DNA of 64,000 nucleotides from Primula veris (taxonomy: Eukaryota > Streptophyta > Magnoliopsida > Ericales > Primulaceae): positions 10,379,992-10,443,991 of the forward strand of contig OY821746.1 of the NCBI GenBank assembly GCA_963682055.1, in the 5' to 3' direction. Under the pieces are notes generated by a model. That model saw only the letters and a program-made list of their open reading frames with translations. It did not search any database and was not told the origin of the DNA. Position numbers and translations under genes: made by a program. This document shows, in pieces, positions 50,627-61,650 of this stretch; position 1 is the first letter of the stretch; the number at the start of each line of letters is the position of its first letter.

Positions 50627-52350
50627 GTAAGTTTTTTTCCTTATAAGTTATCCTCATAGATAGTTTCCTTTTTTTGTTTTAATCTCTTTTTAGTCTTTTC
50701 TTTTCTGAGAAAAAAAGGATTTTTATGATGACCCAATTGATATCTTGATCTGACCGATCTTTGATTTTAAGAAATAGTATTTATTAAATTATTACTTATG
50801 CTTTTTTTTCTTTATTTGCTGTTATTCATTTGTTTATTTGGCAGTTTTTAGGTGGCATAAAAGCTTAGATCTCAATATATTTAATTTATATGGAAATGAT
50901 ATCATGATATGCATAAAAAAGTAAGAAACTGTGTGTAGATAGTAATGTGACAATGAAAAGTTGCAACTTTGAATGGCAAGTATGTAATTTTGAGGCTATT
51001 AATTGTTGTTTTCATGCTAAATAAGTGGATGAATGATTGCCAACTAGACTATAGATAAACATAATTAATGTGGCTATCACCTATTCAAGTTTGTTTCTTT
51101 GTAAAGGTCTTAACTTTATGAACATGCATTTCTGAAATGAAAATAATTAATTTGAAAGTGCAGTGATTAGAAACTTATTGTGTGGATTGCAATTAAATAA
51201 TTTATCAAGAGTCATTCTTTGGGATGTTCTAGCTCAGATTTTTGTATTTTGTATGAGCATCCGGGTTTTGTTAATTTATCAGATCTTTTTATTAAAATCC
51301 AGTAGTTATACAATGGGTATTTTTATTTAACTTACACATATGTACATAAATATGTAATTCCTGAGTTTTTGCCACATTTTGTATTGAGAATTTGGGAAGT
51401 CGGTAAAGGGTTCATGTATGATGTATCGTTTCCCTCATTTTCAGGCAATGCTTCCTCAAAAACTAGTTTGAAAACATCTTAACAAATTACTTCCAAATCT
51501 TCACTCAGCCGCAATTTGGGTTACCCTCTTGTCTTATGTTTTGATCTTATTTACTGTTTGCTTAATGCATGTTTTTTTTTTTCTGGTACTTGTTGTTTTG
51601 GATTGGATTTACAGTTACTTCACAAAATTGTTATGCCTAACTTATTATTGTTTCTGTAGTAGGTAGTAGAAACTACTATATGTTTATAAGTTACGAATTT
51701 GGGATATATATTATGTCTTGATGTTATCGTTAATTTTGATTTATGTTCTTTGACACACTAAAAAAGAATATATGAGAAGGTTTTCAGATATGCATACTGA
51801 GATATTCAGATTACATTTCTCTGTTTGGCTAGTTATAAAATATTATGTAGTATTTTGAGAAAACTGTGAGTTTTTTTGTGAGGTAGTTTTGAGAAAAAAA
51901 GGGATTTTCTTTCGTTCCACGGGAAACGGATAATTGTTACTTCAAGTCAAATCTAACCCTCTTTAGTCCCTTTGGCTCCCATTATTTCTGATAAAACCGC
52001 TAACTTTAGTCTGTGAGTTACAAATTCGAAACACTTGTAAGATTGAGGACCTTTTTGTGTTTTGACTTTTGAGTAGAGTTTGTTCCGTTCTCGATCTCAT
52101 TTTTTCATGACGGAAATAACATAAATATATAATCACATTGTATGAAGTTTTTTCAGATAATGCTCTAAAAACTGTTTTAAAACCTGCTCTCCTCAAACTA
52201 TCCCTGCAGTCTTCCCAAGTTCTGACGGAAAACAAATCTCCGTAAACACAGCCAAAACCAAATTTGAAGTTGCAAAAAAAAATAAAAAATGTTATTGATC
52301 CCTAACAATCCGTCTTAACATAAATCTTGTTTTTTACTTCTTCTTACAAG
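50627..52350 (+). other. Probable 5' UTR intron of the XERICO-like gene
   Basis: The donor GTAAGTTTT at 50627 and the acceptor TTCTTACAAG ending 52350 bound about 1.7 kb of AT-rich, T-rich DNA without a coding frame. It ends 11 bases before the ATG. The intron is inferred from signals and the distant TATA box. Confidence 0.55.
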
Positions 52351-52361
52351 GTTTCGATCAA

Positions 52362-52811
52362 ATGGGTCTCTCACCATACCCATCTCCAGCCGATGGAGGA
52401 GTTTTATGCATAATCCTAGTCGGCACAGTAGTATCTCTCTCCATGGTCAAAGACTTTTTCCTCTCTCTGTTCAACATAGCTGGCCTTCGAATCTCATCGA
52501 TAGAACAACACCCTGTAGATTCCCTCGCTGATTTCTACGATTGGCGTGTTTCTCCCTCCGAGAGCTACATGAACGAGTTTCGAACCAGGACCCCAACGGT
52601 TAAGTTTGAGTCAATAACTCAATGTGTAGAGAGAGAGTGCTCGGTTTGCCTTAACGAGTTTGAAAACGATAACGAGGTTAACCACTTGTCTTGTGGACAT
52701 GTTTTCCATAAGGTGTGTTTGGAGAAGTGGTTGAAGTATTGGAATGTGACGTGTCCTCTTTGTCGGACTAGGATTGTGCCTCAAGAAATGGAAATCGACC
52801 TTTTCATGTGA
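52362..52811 (+). CDS. XERICO-type RING-H2 E3 ubiquitin ligase
   Basis: A single coding exon gives 149 residues starting MGLSPYPSPADG. A hydrophobic N-terminal segment (about 14-29) is followed by the SPSESYMNEFRTRTPTVKFE stretch seen in XERICO proteins. The RING-H2 finger spans 93-134 with C93, C96, C111, H113, H116, C119, C131 and C134, in the order C3H2C3. In Arabidopsis XERICO is induced by salt, drought and DELLA proteins and raises abscisic acid level. The same role here is inferred from the end-to-end similarity. The start is secure: it matches the family's MGLS beginning and follows the leader-intron acceptor by 11 bases. Nothing looks damaged. Confidence 0.92.
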   Translation: MGLSPYPSPADGGVLCIILVGTVVSLSMVKDFFLSLFNIAGLRISSIEQHPVDSLADFYDWRVSPSESYMNEFRTRTPTVKFESITQCVERECSVCLNEFENDNEVNHLSCGHVFHKVCLEKWLKYWNVTCPLCRTRIVPQEMEIDLFM

Positions 52812-53960
52812 GTTTGATTTGTCAATTATCAACAAACCCGTGTTAAGGAGTGCGAAACTTTTAGTTTAGTTCTGTATATAAGAGTTTTGCGCAATATGTG
52901 TGGAGCTGACATGCTGTTTAGACCCATGTTTATGTGCCGTCTGTGTTTGTTGTTTTATAAGAAATCTGCGTAAATGGCAACATATATTTACAGTTATATT
53001 GTACATATTCTATTTCAAGTTTTACACTCTGTTAGTGGATATGCTCGTAGGCTGGTAACCGTGGAGGCTTGAGTGAAGGATGTGAATTGTGATTGTTAGA
53101 TCACAAGCGGGTTCTGCTTTATAAATATAAGTTACACGATTTCATGGTGATAGAACCAAGTTTCAGGATGAACTCTTAAATACAGTTTTTTTTCTTCACT
53201 CGATAGCTTTGCTCGTGAAGTTATATTGAAGTTGATGGCTAAGAAGAATTTCAATAGTATCAAAAATAATCTTATGCATGAATACGTGAACTACATAACT
53301 TACAAGCTAAAACAAGATAGCAAAAGGAATTATTAACAGAAACAAAATGAACTACCAATGTTAGTTCTCTCGTGGGACTTTTTACATTTTTGTTGGTAGG
53401 GTGCCAACTTGCCAAACCCATTAGGCATAACCTGCCTATGCTTCCAGCTAATTCACTTATAATTTACAACCAGATAAAATGAAATTCTGAAAGGAGAAAG
53501 ACACAAGGTCGAAACACAACTGAAAAAGATCCATCGCTTCGATGAAAACATGAAAATAACAGCAAAATCCATCAACACATAAATTTGACTACAACAAAAT
53601 GTCAGTATCGAATGTGTAATGATTAAGATGCTTAAAGGACATCAAATAGTACACTGTAATGTAAGAGGCTTTTCTGATCCACACATAATGTTGTCCGAAC
53701 TCATAATCCCGGAACTATAAGTCCCGCAACCAAAAGAGGCCTATAAGTACAAAAAACGCGTATTGAAAATCTAAAAAATCTCCTGAAACAACACAAGTTA
53801 CATTAACAACAGAAAGTAAGTGTTGACCTTTTGGACTAAGTCTAATGCAAGGATTTCACCAGTGAAAATTTCATTATAGAAGAAAAAGCTCCAACATTTT
53901 ATTTTCTCTCAAACTATCTGACTGTGAAATCCTGCACCAAACGGAACCTTAGAAACACGA
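52812..53960. other. Convergent 3' regions of the XERICO-like gene and the next gene
   Basis: The plus-strand and minus-strand genes end towards each other here. It should hold both 3' untranslated regions. I see no coding frame or repeat. Confidence 0.5.
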
Positions 53961-55649
53961 CTAGCTGGCAGCGATACTGCAGGTGTTGACACCGTCCTTA
54001 CAATCTTTCGTAAGATCGTTAAAAGTCTCGATTTGTTTTTTCCCCCTCAAAAACACTTCTGTATCAACCGAAACCCTCATATAACCATCAAATTCAACAC
54101 CTAACCCATTATTCAGCTTCTTAGTCTCCGAATACCACTCACTATCCTCATCCCATAAATCTCTATATTCGTCGATAAAATGAGTCGAATATTTATCTTT
54201 CAGAGGGTCAAAGTACGAAGCCTCTGTCTCATCTGTAGCGACATACAAGTTCCTTCCCTCTTCAATTTTGTCCTTCAGCGTGGAAAGAATAGATTCGGGT
54301 GATGTGTCTTTTTCAAGATTAGGCCATAAATCTTTGTTACTAGCTTTTTCGCCCCTAACAACATGAATCGAATCAAAATCCCAATTTAGTTTAGATGTAA
54401 TCGAAGAAACTATATCCATTAATCTTTTTGATTTCCATATTAAATGCCAAGGTCGTTGCACAACAGACTCCGTTTCTCCTTCACATACACGGTACCAATA
54501 GTTATCCGGCTCAACACTACCGAATTTCCTCATAATTAAATTATCATTAACAGCCGATAATGTCATAGGTGTGGTCTTAAAATCCTCAACTAAATGAAGA
54601 CTTAATTTATCTTTTCGGTGCCACCTTTTCCAATCCGACCAAAATTGATCCTTGTCGAGGACAGAAGCCGACTCTTTTAAATGCTCAAAATCAAAATAAA
54701 ACCTAAAATCTTTGCCTTCCTCGTCTTGGTTTGACGAGGTGTAAATCGAAGACAAACAAATACTCAAATCCATAACAAGGGTTCGGTTCAAGTACTGAGC
54801 TTCACCTAAAGCACACATAAAGCTCCACAAATACTGGTTCATATTCTTGCATCTATCTCCGCCTCCAACATAAATTAAGTACTTTTCTTGTCCAAAAGAA
54901 CCCTCGGACTCTACCACTGGTAATGTGTCATTTACAGCTTCCCCAAGGTCAGGAAAAACAATAGCTTGATCTTCTGATTTCTTTTCAAACCCGGGTTTTT
55001 GATTCTTTCTTCTCTTCCTCGCATTCTCACCCGAATGATAATCGCCTATACTTATAACCGTGAGCGTGCAATTTTTAGATCTAGAAAGAACAAAATTCCT
55101 ATAGTCTTTATAGAAAGCCGCTCTTTTTCCTTCCTTGGGCCTAAACCGCCATGCCATGTGGCAAGAGCTGTCATCCGTCCCTTTTACCCCTTTACCAAAC
55201 CGATAAAAATGTATGTCTTTAAACTGGTCAATCGCGGCTCTCATCATCACATGGAATACCTCAGGGTCTGTGCAGTCGATAGGTTTGTGCATGTCATCGT
55301 GGCAATCGAGAGTTGAGGTTGCTTGTTCAGGAGTGTCTGTTTCTACATCCGTTATGTTTATGAAATTGGAAAATATGGTTTGGTTTGGAGTCATAAAATC
55401 CTCACCAGTTTTAAGTTCGGTTATATCGGCCTTGAATGTGGCATTTGATGTGGATGTGAGAAAATTTATGATGTTTGTGGAAGGATTAAATAAAGGGTCC
55501 TCAGGTTGATAGGTTGCAGCGATTATGGTGAATATTAGAACACCTATGACGAAGAGAGTGAAAAAAAAGTTACCGATCATTGAGAGTGCATTTTGTCCGA
55601 GGTTTTCGGCACGGAAACTACCGGATTGCAGCTGGTTTCGGCCCATCAT
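53961..55649 (-). CDS. Type II membrane protein with O-fucosyltransferase-like lumenal region
   Basis: An intact, intronless frame of 562 residues opens MMGRNQLQSGSFRAENLG. A short cytosolic N-terminus is followed by one membrane anchor (about 24-46) and a long lumenal part with six N-glycosylation sequons (N69, N89, N98, N193, N240, N288). Conserved blocks are YVGGGDRCKNMNQYLWSF (260-277), SIHVVRGEK (427-435) and LYVATDE (468-474) before SYFDPLKDKY. They resemble the donor-binding framework of plant O-fucosyltransferase-like proteins. The protein looks like the Arabidopsis At2g04280/At4g12700 family, whose function I do not know to be settled. Golgi location and glycosyltransferase activity are inferences. 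The second codon is also ATG, so the start could be either. Confidence 0.85.
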   Translation of the reverse strand: MMGRNQLQSGSFRAENLGQNALSMIGNFFFTLFVIGVLIFTIIAATYQPEDPLFNPSTNIINFLTSTSNATFKADITELKTGEDFMTPNQTIFSNFINITDVETDTPEQATSTLDCHDDMHKPIDCTDPEVFHVMMRAAIDQFKDIHFYRFGKGVKGTDDSSCHMAWRFRPKEGKRAAFYKDYRNFVLSRSKNCTLTVISIGDYHSGENARKRRKNQKPGFEKKSEDQAIVFPDLGEAVNDTLPVVESEGSFGQEKYLIYVGGGDRCKNMNQYLWSFMCALGEAQYLNRTLVMDLSICLSSIYTSSNQDEEGKDFRFYFDFEHLKESASVLDKDQFWSDWKRWHRKDKLSLHLVEDFKTTPMTLSAVNDNLIMRKFGSVEPDNYWYRVCEGETESVVQRPWHLIWKSKRLMDIVSSITSKLNWDFDSIHVVRGEKASNKDLWPNLEKDTSPESILSTLKDKIEEGRNLYVATDETEASYFDPLKDKYSTHFIDEYRDLWDEDSEWYSETKKLNNGLGVEFDGYMRVSVDTEVFLRGKKQIETFNDLTKDCKDGVNTCSIAAS

Positions 55650-57062
55650 GTTGAGAATGAAGTTTCACACTAACCTTGAGATGAAAGTAAGCAAAATTTA
55701 AAACTTGGAAGAAAACCAAAACCTGAATCAAGGATTTTGTTAAGTGTAGCAGATTTGAAATTGTATTTAATACTTAGAATGAGATCAGCGTTTGAACAGA
55801 AACAAATGGAGAACTGCGATATTGGACCTGAGCTAAAACTGCTCAATGGAAATGCAATGAGTAGCATTGCAATGGGGATTTTGAAATCAAAAATAGCAAT
55901 TTGTTTGTGCTTAAAGCAGTAGTTTTTTCCTTTGTAATGGCACTCCAAGTTCTGTATAAGATATATAACCTATACCGGATATCCTCATTCCAGAGGCAAA
56001 CACGTAAAAAAGTAAATCAAAGTTTAAACAATCCAAGCACTGAAAAGCGTTAAGAATTTAAGATCACATTTGGTTATGAATCTTCAAACTGCCTTCTTGT
56101 TTAGTTCAAATTTCACAATATTTCAAACGAACACTTAAAGAGTTAAAGACCTGGGAGGAACTTTTTTATAAGAAAATAATAAAACCAAATAGTAATAATA
56201 ACATTAGAAAAAAACTGAGGGAATGTAATGCACAAACCCAACATTTTGAAGACTTAAGAAATAGCTTCTTTCTTTTCTCAGTTCTCACATCATAAAAACA
56301 TGGATTAAAAAAAAACTAGTTTCCACAAATACTTGTTTGGTTGTAGCCTATCAAAAGAAGTAGTTTTTACAGATTTTGAAAAGACTCGGCCAAGCCACTT
56401 AACATTTTCAAGGTTATAAAGGTTAGAGAAGCAGAAAATCCGAAAACAAAGTACAAAGAAGCTTAAAAGTAAAGAAAAAGGAACTTATATGCTGCAACCT
56501 AATGACAATCCCAAAGTTACATTCTTTGTAGTCTTTTCACCCAATCCAAATCAACAAGACATAATTCCTGAGGCAATGCAACAATATAAACTAAAACTTT
56601 CCTAATCTTAAAAACATAATATTGTACTTATTTAATTTTTTTAACATCACATTAACATTGAGATAAAGCTGTTTTACTAATACTAGTTCTTTGTAGTCTA
56701 GAAACATAGAAACACAAAACAAAACTAGAAACTGAACACTATGATAGAAATTAATAAAATGAACTCTATATTAAGAATGCAAATTTAGAATATTCTATAA
56801 ACTAATGTAGATCTATAATGGTATTTCAATACTAATACTTCAAAACTAATACAAACACTCCAAAAAAGATGAGAAAATTAAAAACCCCAAATGTGCAAAA
56901 GTGTTACATGAACATAAATAAATCTCCAATTGTAGCTTTCATAGTTAAAAGTTAAAACAAAATAACAAAGTAGTCAATTAAAGAATATATTTTGTGGGTA
57001 TATTTATTCTAAGTTTCTAACCTTCTCAGTGAATTATGAGTTTAAATTTGCATCTGCACCGA

Positions 57063-57097
<35 letters not shown>

Positions 57098-57904
57098 ATG
57101 TATATCTATATATGATTACTCTCACTCACTCAAGCTTAAAAGTCAACAATAAGTATCACTAATAGTCCCTGTATTATGAAAGAATTTGTTTTGTTTTTAA
57201 GTTTCTTTTGGACCCTTTATTTTAGGAAAATATTGATTTTGTTCCCTGTCTTTTTTTTCTTATCTTATTTTTTGGTAAGAACAACATCCACATCAATCTC
57301 TTCATATTTTCATCAAAATGAAAAGTGTAAATTTGTATTTTTTTTGACATTTAGAGAATCATTTACAGGTTTACATAATTATCAATCTCTCTAAAACATA
57401 ATCTCTATTAATATTTAATTACTATTAGTATTAAATTTTAAATAATAGGTTTTATTTTTGTGGTAGAAGAAACACGTGTTACAATGGGTTCACGTAAATT
57501 TACTTTTTAGATTATGATGGATACCATTTCACTTTCTAATTATAAAGATATTTTGTACCCATCTTTAAAAGCAGAGAGTTGGTTATAAGTGTGATTTAGT
57601 TGATTTTTTAATGGTTAACTGTTTAAATTATAAACAAAATAGATTTTGGAAAGAGAGATATAGGTGCTCTAAGGGGGACAAATTCTGCAATGTTGGATAA
57701 AGATGACATGCCAAATTGTTGGCAATTCATAAGTGAGCGTTCAGGGTATACCAACTAAATTATTATGAACAAGTAAAAGCTCATAGGAATTTGTACATAT
57801 ATACGATCATATAACCTACTTCCGTTTCATCTCTGAATCTCATATATACCCGTGAATATTCGACCTTAAAGATATTCTTCTTCTTCATCGACAATATCTC
57901 ATTT
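55650..57904. other. Upstream region of the 562-residue gene and intergenic DNA
   Basis: The first few hundred bases should hold its leader and promoter. A (CT)n then (AT)n microsatellite lies at 57063-57098. The region is otherwise AT-rich. Small frames (for example 57176-57394) have no domain. Confidence 0.5.
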
Positions 57905-58225
57905 CTATAAGGAAAAACCCTTTATGTGGATTTTCCTAGACAGAGACGACATTGCCCCCGGAGGCAGAGCTGTAGGAGACATAGCGGGCACCTCGAATTT
58001 AAATTTAAAATCACCGCCACGACATTTATATTCTACTTCACATCCAGGTCGGTAAGGATTGGTCGGACTCCTATGGTAACCATGGTGAGTGTCTCTATCA
58101 TGATCACCCTTGCCGAGATCTCCGTAGTCGATTTCTTTCTCAGGTTTCTCAACACAGCTCACAATATGAGAGCATAAAACAAGAGTACAAAGGAACAAAA
58201 CCAGCTCCCCATTGTTTATAGCCAT
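57905..58225 (-). CDS. RALF-like secreted peptide precursor, two-cysteine form
   Basis: The frame has 106 residues from ATG 58225 and no intron. A signal peptide is likely (about 1-24, LVLFLCTLVLCSHIVSC). The mature part holds an acidic/His-rich segment (KEIDYGDLGKGDHDRDTHHG) and the block YHRSPTNPYRPGCEVEYKC (50-68), matching the RALF C-terminal NPY.RGC....CR signature with C62-x5-C68. The usual first cysteine pair is missing, as in divergent RALF-like members. About 35 residues follow the normal end of the motif, an unusual extension (FKFKFEVPAMSPTALPPGAM and on). RALF peptides signal through FERONIA-type receptor kinases at the cell surface; that role is inferred here. The extension could mean an unrecognised intron or a frameshift. 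Confidence 0.6.
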   Translation of the reverse strand: MAINNGELVLFLCTLVLCSHIVSCVEKPEKEIDYGDLGKGDHDRDTHHGYHRSPTNPYRPGCEVEYKCRGGDFKFKFEVPAMSPTALPPGAMSSLSRKIHIKGFSL

Positions 58226-58383
58226 TGTTGAGCAGGCCTTTTTCCAGAAGGTTTTTGTTCCTTTTATCTGGCTAAATGATGAGTTTTACTGTACGTGTTA
58301 TTTGAAATTTATAGGGGAGACTAATATCTATTATAAGAAAATCCGAAATTGGAATGTTGAAATGGTCTGTGTATTTTTGCCCT

Positions 58384-58393
58384 CTTTATAAAC
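58384..58393 (-). promoter_or_regulatory. Candidate TATA box of the RALF-like gene
   Basis: On the minus strand GTTTATAAAG lies about 160 bases before the ATG, with no closer match. Position is the only support. Confidence 0.4.
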
Positions 58394-58724
58394 TCCATAT
58401 ATAAATTATAAATATGGCATGATAAGCTGTCATATACTTGAGGTTGAGAGTGTTTTGCAAACCAATATGATTAGGAAGGATATACTCGATTGGAGGATAA
58501 CTTAAAAACGTTTGCTTATTTGATATTTAACAATGTTTTAAATAGCGTTAGCGCTAGCGTAACGTTATTTTTTTCGAGAAAAACGCTAAAAGCGCAAATA
58601 GCGTTGTTACATAACGCTTTGCGGCGTACTTTTTTTGGTCTAAATATATATAAATATAGCACTAAATTCAGAACATATAATCAAAATGAACTAAATATAT
58701 ATAAAAAATTGTAACTAATAATTA

Positions 58725-58800
58725 TAAAGTGATTGTAGTTGAAATGGTAGAGCACTTACTTTCTTTGTAAGAGATTTGAGGTTCGATTCCATTTAGGCTC
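58725..58800 (+). other. tRNA-like sequence, probably TE-derived
   Basis: A D-arm/A-box-like stretch (TAGTTGAAATGGTAGAGCAC), a perfect five-pair anticodon-like stem CTTAC/GTAAG with a seven-base loop (TTTCTTT), and a B-box-like GAGGTTCGATTCC appear in tRNA order and spacing. The acceptor arm does not pair and the T stem has mismatches, so it is not a working tRNA. Similar cores lie inside the hAT-like MITEs at 5058 and 23570. Confidence 0.5.
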
Positions 58801-58956
58801 TAATAATTTCATTAAAATTTTGACTGAAAATAATAATAATTAGGCTGCACCCTCTATTTACGTTACCAGTCCAAAAATTTAAGTCCTTTAATCCTAACAT
58901 GCATTCATGACAACAACAGCCAGAAACCAAGCAATTATACAAATGACATTAATTTC

Positions 58957-59118
58957 AAGGCATAAAAACCTCCTAATAAGAAAGCTACAATACATTATTC
59001 TTGTTGTGTGACATATTAGGCATAAAAACCTCCTAATATGTATAGATATAGAGAGAGGAGGCATAAAAACCTCCTAATAAGAAAGCTACTATACATTATT
59101 CTTGTTGTATGACATATG
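58957..59118. repeat. Short duplications with GGCATAAAAACCTCCTAA
   Basis: The 18-base word occurs three times, at about 58959, 59019 and 59061. The longer block through AAGAAAGCTAC.ATACATTATTC and TTGTTGT.TGACATAT occurs twice. The second block runs into the left end of the copia LTR at 59103, so the duplication probably involves the LTR edge. Confidence 0.75.
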
Positions 59119-59240
59119 TTTATTCATTAATATGATTGTACAGAGAGATACATCAAGAGACCCCTGACCCTCTTTATATAATAGAGGGTAGGGTTACATA
59201 TGCTAGGAAAGCCCAAGATAGGCCCTAATATCCTACAACA
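59103..59240 (-). repeat. Short 3' LTR of a decayed copia element
   Basis: On the minus strand it runs from TGTTGTAGGATATTAGGGCC to ATATGTCATACAACA, with a perfect TGTTGT/ACAACA terminal repeat, and follows a polypurine tract AAAGGGGGAG. At 138 bases it is short, and its true left end may differ because of the flanking duplications. Confidence 0.55.
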
Positions 59241-59284
59241 CTCCCCCTTTGGACGATGTAATTAACTAACCACAAAACAGTGTG

Positions 59285-59870
59285 ACTCATCAAAACCTTG
59301 GCAGAGCAAACCCAATGGGAAAATGTCTGATCGAAGGAAAAAGAGTGCAACAGTGGTAGTAGTAGGGGATCAACCACAAAACAGGTGCCTCATCAAAACC
59401 TTGCTAGAGTAAACCCAGTGGGAAAAACCTCTAGTCGAAGGACAAAAGAGTACACATTGGTAAGAAGTATACAACAGGATACTCCCCATAATTTCAGCAA
59501 TCTTAAGTGAGATATAATGGGAACGTGTCTTGCTAAAAACCTTGTCAAGGAAAACCCAGTGGGAAAAAAAACCTTGGTCTAAGGACAAAAAGAGTACACG
59601 AGCATGCGACTGGATGCTCCCCCTCACTTGCACACGACAGGGTGCGAGGATTTCGACTAAGTAGTAATTAGTGCAATAAGCATTCACTTGGATGCTCCCA
59701 CTCACTTGCATACAACTAGGTGTAAAGATTTCATATTCCAAGAAAGAGTACGAGCATTTGACTGGATGCCTCATTTACTTGCACACGACTGTATGCAAGA
59801 AAATATAACGTGGAATAAAACGAGCATTCGACAGGATGCTCTTAAACTTCATATGTGAAGATTTATTTTG
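59285..59870. repeat. Two sets of imperfect tandem repeats in the pol-LTR spacer
   Basis: The set CATCAAAACCTTG..., AAACCCAGTGGGAAAAA and GGA.AAAAGAGT occurs three times (about 59287, 59391, 59529). The set GAGCAT.CGACTGGATGCT with CTCACTTGCACACGAC occurs about four times (about 59600, 59681, 59752, 59821). Both types of word are common once in the 3' spacer of plant copia elements; here they are multiplied. Confidence 0.7.
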
Positions 59871-61455
59871 ACGATAAATGCTAAATAGCATAATGTAGTC
59901 ATGTCTCTCTTAATCGATAACAACAAGTTGTCTTCTATGACAAGTGTTCTATCTGGATCGTGAGACAGAGCATATGTAATTCAAATATGGCTAATACTAG
60001 CTCGAAGCCATATACACTCTCTAGTCGTCTCAGAGAGCACGAATAAATCAGAGTGATTCATTTGGAGTCATTCAAAGACCTCCAAGATATCGCCTTATTC
60101 CTAATGGAAAAGATATACCATGTTAGGAATATCCCTTATGCGGGTCTGATAAGTAACCGGCATCGGTATAACCGAAAAAGGGTTGCGTTAATTCAAGTAC
60201 CGAAGGGGGTAGGTACACTCGATGACGCAAATGGGATAAACTAGCCCATTTTCACAATTACCATAAGGTACGGGAATGTGTCTTTAGTGCCATTTCGATG
60301 GCAGCGTGTTAGCGCAATTGCTGTGTCGAGCTATACCATTCACAGCAGACGAGATATTCGTCCTAGCACATTAGACCAAGTACAATGATGCGCTTATTGT
60401 ACTTAGATATGAACATCATGGTTCAATATCTCTTCATTGTCTCATCAGGGACGGACTGTGTCTATATCAATGTCTAGTGATCGAACGATCATGGGAGAAT
60501 CTGACGACTTAGCGTCATGATGACTAAAACGTCATAACACCTTCTGGGTATAGTCTAAATCATGGACTTAAATTCAATCTTTACGGGACTCGATCATCGG
60601 GCCGAGTCTCGGGCCGAGTCACTACTGTGTCTTCCAAGATCCTTCATCTCGAAGGCAAATCCAAAAATGGATCGCGTAATAAAACACCAAGGGCATAATA
60701 CTTGTTCAAGTATCCCAAGCTAATCAAGTACTCACTTAGGCGGGTATACCACATCCACTCGGATTATATTAATCCATATAGTGAACGTCTCATTAAATTG
60801 AGATCGTGTTCCGTGGTCAGTAACTACTTGATTTAAGCACATGAAGTCACACAGGGACCTTCATCTATATCTCTTTGTCTAAATCCCCATAGAGATAAAA
60901 CCGTGACCACATTCATGGCTGCATTCTCAGTTTTTCAGAAACTATTAAACTGGTTAAGTAGGGGACCGTTATAACGTCCATTACGAGAAAATCAACCATC
61001 TCGTAATCAATTCCAAGGTGTGAGAGAAGCCTTACGCTACTACGCGAGCATTCTACAATCTCATCATTCTCATCACTTTTCCTTACGAATAACCAAATAA
61101 ACGAACTCGTTTAACATTGGTGGTATTGGAGCTACAGGTCCGAACACACTTTCGCTAAGGAGTTTACTTGGATTGCAAGTTTCCATTAGGCCAGTCTATT
61201 ATACGTTGACTTCAGGCAACATTACATGGTTCCCTGTCATAATTTGCTCATATTATCAGTCTTCACTGAATATATGAACAAGTAATCAATGACAGTCTCG
61301 TTTCGCTTCAATATCGTCTAAGATATCATGATCGACAGATATTTCAAGATTCTTAGGATGAGGAGGAAATCACACATCTCCTTGCTCCTTTATAATCTCG
61401 TGCGACAAACGAGTTTTAGTTTACCACCTCTTGGGCTGAACGAATTTGGAACCGG

Positions 61456-61650
61456 TCAACTTCCTCGTATCTTGGGAAGGATGACAGACTGACGGCCGAC
61501 GGCAGCGTCCTTTGCTTGGCGGGTTCGGCCAAAGCAACGTGTTACGACAGGAACACGGTGTCCGACAGGGACGTTTATCCTTGCAAGCATTTTACAGCAG
61601 GTATAAATGATCTTGTGACATCTCATAAAGTCATTAAATTCGTCTGGCAT
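61456..61650 (-). pseudogene. Copia integrase-RT linker remnant
   Basis: A 64-residue open piece begins MPDEFNDF and contains INVPVGH. It recalls the LPDAFTD...KSHIPAAN...P linker, followed by a basic RGRP.GSKD-like segment, of copia polyproteins. Conserved positions are partly replaced. It supports the minus-strand reading of the surrounding decayed element. Confidence 0.5.

Noticed and set aside
54999..55509. Two plus-strand frames of about 100 residues
   Set aside because: They are antisense shadows of the intact 562-residue minus-strand gene.
58725..58800. A functional tRNA gene (UCU-like anticodon loop)
   Set aside because: The acceptor arm does not pair, the T stem has mismatches, and similar sequences occur inside MITEs, so it is kept only as a tRNA-like remnant.
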